From Leptospira meyeri (GTDB lineage Bacteria; Spirochaetota; Leptospiria; Leptospirales; Leptospiraceae): a DNA stretch of 64,000 nucleotides. The notes under the pieces are model-generated. The model searched no databases and had not been told where the DNA came from. It saw only the letters and a program-made list of their open reading frames with translations. Where the stretch lies: NCBI RefSeq assembly GCF_004368965.1, contig NZ_SORO01000001.1:1272001-1336000 (forward strand), given 5' to 3'. Below are positions 63,318 through 64,000 of the stretch, piece by piece. The translations under genes and the position numbers were made by a program. Within the stretch, counting starts at the first letter, position 1; every line of letters starts with the position of its first letter.

Positions 63318-63980
63318 TTATTTTACGAGTAAGGGCTTGAGATACGGATACACCGTATCAGATACCAGTTTGTGACCCGCTTCCGTTGGATGAATCCCGT
63401 CCTTTTGGTTGAGTTTGCGAATGGAGGCAACTTTTTCCAAAATAAATGGAACCAAAGGCACACCTTCTTCCTTGGATAAATCCGGATAAATGGAATTAAA
63501 TTCCTTAGCGTATTTTTTTCCCATATTGGGAGTTGCGTACATTCCCACTAACAATATTTTGGTGGAAGGGTATTGAGATTTCACTTGTCGAATCATTGAC
63601 CGTAAATTTTCTTTTGTGACCGAAGGGCTAATCCCACGTAACATATCATTGGCACCTAACTCGAGTACAAAGATGGATGGTTTTTCTGCCAAAACCCATT
63701 CCAATCTTCCAAGACCACCACTCGTTGTATCACCGGAAACACCGGCATTTGTCATTTGGTAGGAATACCCTTCCGCTTTGATTCGTTTGGTAAGGACGTG
63801 AGGCCAAGCATCTTCATAATCAAGAAGTCCATACCCTGCTGTCAGCGAATCACCAAAATAGATAATTCGTTTTGTGTCGTTAGAACTTGTGGATTCCTGC
63901 TTGTTAGAATTGGAATTGTCAGAAGAATTTCCACAAGAAATCATTAAAAAAAAGCTAATAAAAAGAAAATACCGCATCAT
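63318..63980 (-). CDS. GDSL/SGNH arylesterase (TesA-like), lipoprotein
   Basis: A 220-residue hydrolase with a short leader ending in FFLMISC (Cys16), so probably lipid-anchored. The four SGNH blocks are present: FGDSLTAGYG (nucleophile Ser), the Gly of GVSGDTTSGGLGR, LGANDML and DGIHPTEAGH. It is similar to thioesterase I/lysophospholipase L1. Either of the two adjacent ATG codons (63980 or 63977) may be the start. It is upstream of tenA by 17 bp, and the promoter probably lies beyond the window edge. Confidence 0.9.
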   Translation of the reverse strand: MMRYFLFISFFLMISCGNSSDNSNSNKQESTSSNDTKRIIYFGDSLTAGYGLLDYEDAWPHVLTKRIKAEGYSYQMTNAGVSGDTTSGGLGRLEWVLAEKPSIFVLELGANDMLRGISPSVTKENLRSMIRQVKSQYPSTKILLVGMYATPNMGKKYAKEFNSIYPDLSKEEGVPLVPFILEKVASIRKLNQKDGIHPTEAGHKLVSDTVYPYLKPLLVK

Positions 63981-64000
63981 CCATTAGATTGTTTGGACGG

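Noticed and set aside
1..64000. CRISPR arrays, insertion sequences, prophage genes, rRNA or replication origin
   Set aside because: No regularly spaced repeats, transposase, integrase, phage structural gene or rRNA sequence was seen on either strand.

Overview
The window reads as chromosomal DNA of a Leptospira species, most likely a free-living (saprophytic) one. The grounds are an AT-rich sequence, many Sec and lipoprotein signal peptides with a loose spirochaetal lipobox, a giant secreted protein that resembles the Leptospira-restricted TIGR04388 ('Lepto_longest') family, and many hypothetical proteins of Leptospira type. Assignment to the genus is inference from protein content; no rRNA is present. 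Genes are packed tightly: most operons use 4-bp ATGA overlaps, and convergent neighbours often share stop codons or overlap at their 3' ends. There is one tRNA (Gly-GCC). I see no IS element, prophage or CRISPR array.

Layout. 1-7.9 kb: housekeeping and envelope genes (nth, rpmB, a LOG-family protein, aldose epimerase, SppA, an MBOAT acyltransferase, and a lipoprotein whose signal peptide lies inside a perfect 23-bp hairpin). 8.2-15.4 kb: PBP1A with a metallo-hydrolase, then a rhomboid / lipoate ligase / glyA operon and an NRDE protein. 15.5-25.4 kb: surface-sugar genes (DUF4254 protein, GT9, GT4, O-antigen ligase), a GH5 glucocerebrosidase-like enzyme and a multidomain class III nucleotide cyclase.

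25.5-43.7 kb (minus strand): a ten-gene block that I consider the most unusual part. It encodes a TolC-like channel, an Ig-like lipoprotein, two further lipoproteins, a membrane protein, an HlyD-type adaptor, two divergent RND proteins, a 1964-residue secreted protein ending in an NlpC/P60-like cysteine peptidase domain, and a small lipoprotein overlapping its end. The last two look like a polymorphic toxin and its periplasmic immunity protein. Their place at the end of a complete tripartite envelope-transport operon suggests, but does not prove, a dedicated export route.

43.8-49.7 kb: a FecR-domain protein, then a CsgG/FlgO-like plus DUF4384 protein split by a -1 frameshift at a run of seven A's, a small lipoprotein with a large partner, a PHP-domain protein and a GT39-type glycosyltransferase. 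49.7-58 kb: DCC protein, M3 oligopeptidase, a Sco1 / PCu(A)C copper-delivery pair, an alpha/beta hydrolase, a hybrid histidine kinase with a degenerate ATPase domain, tatA-tatC and a SpoIIE-like protein. 58.1-64 kb: a lipoprotein with a complete subclass B1 metallo-beta-lactamase active site, the classical tig-clpP-clpX protein-quality operon, tRNA-Gly, TenA and a GDSL esterase.
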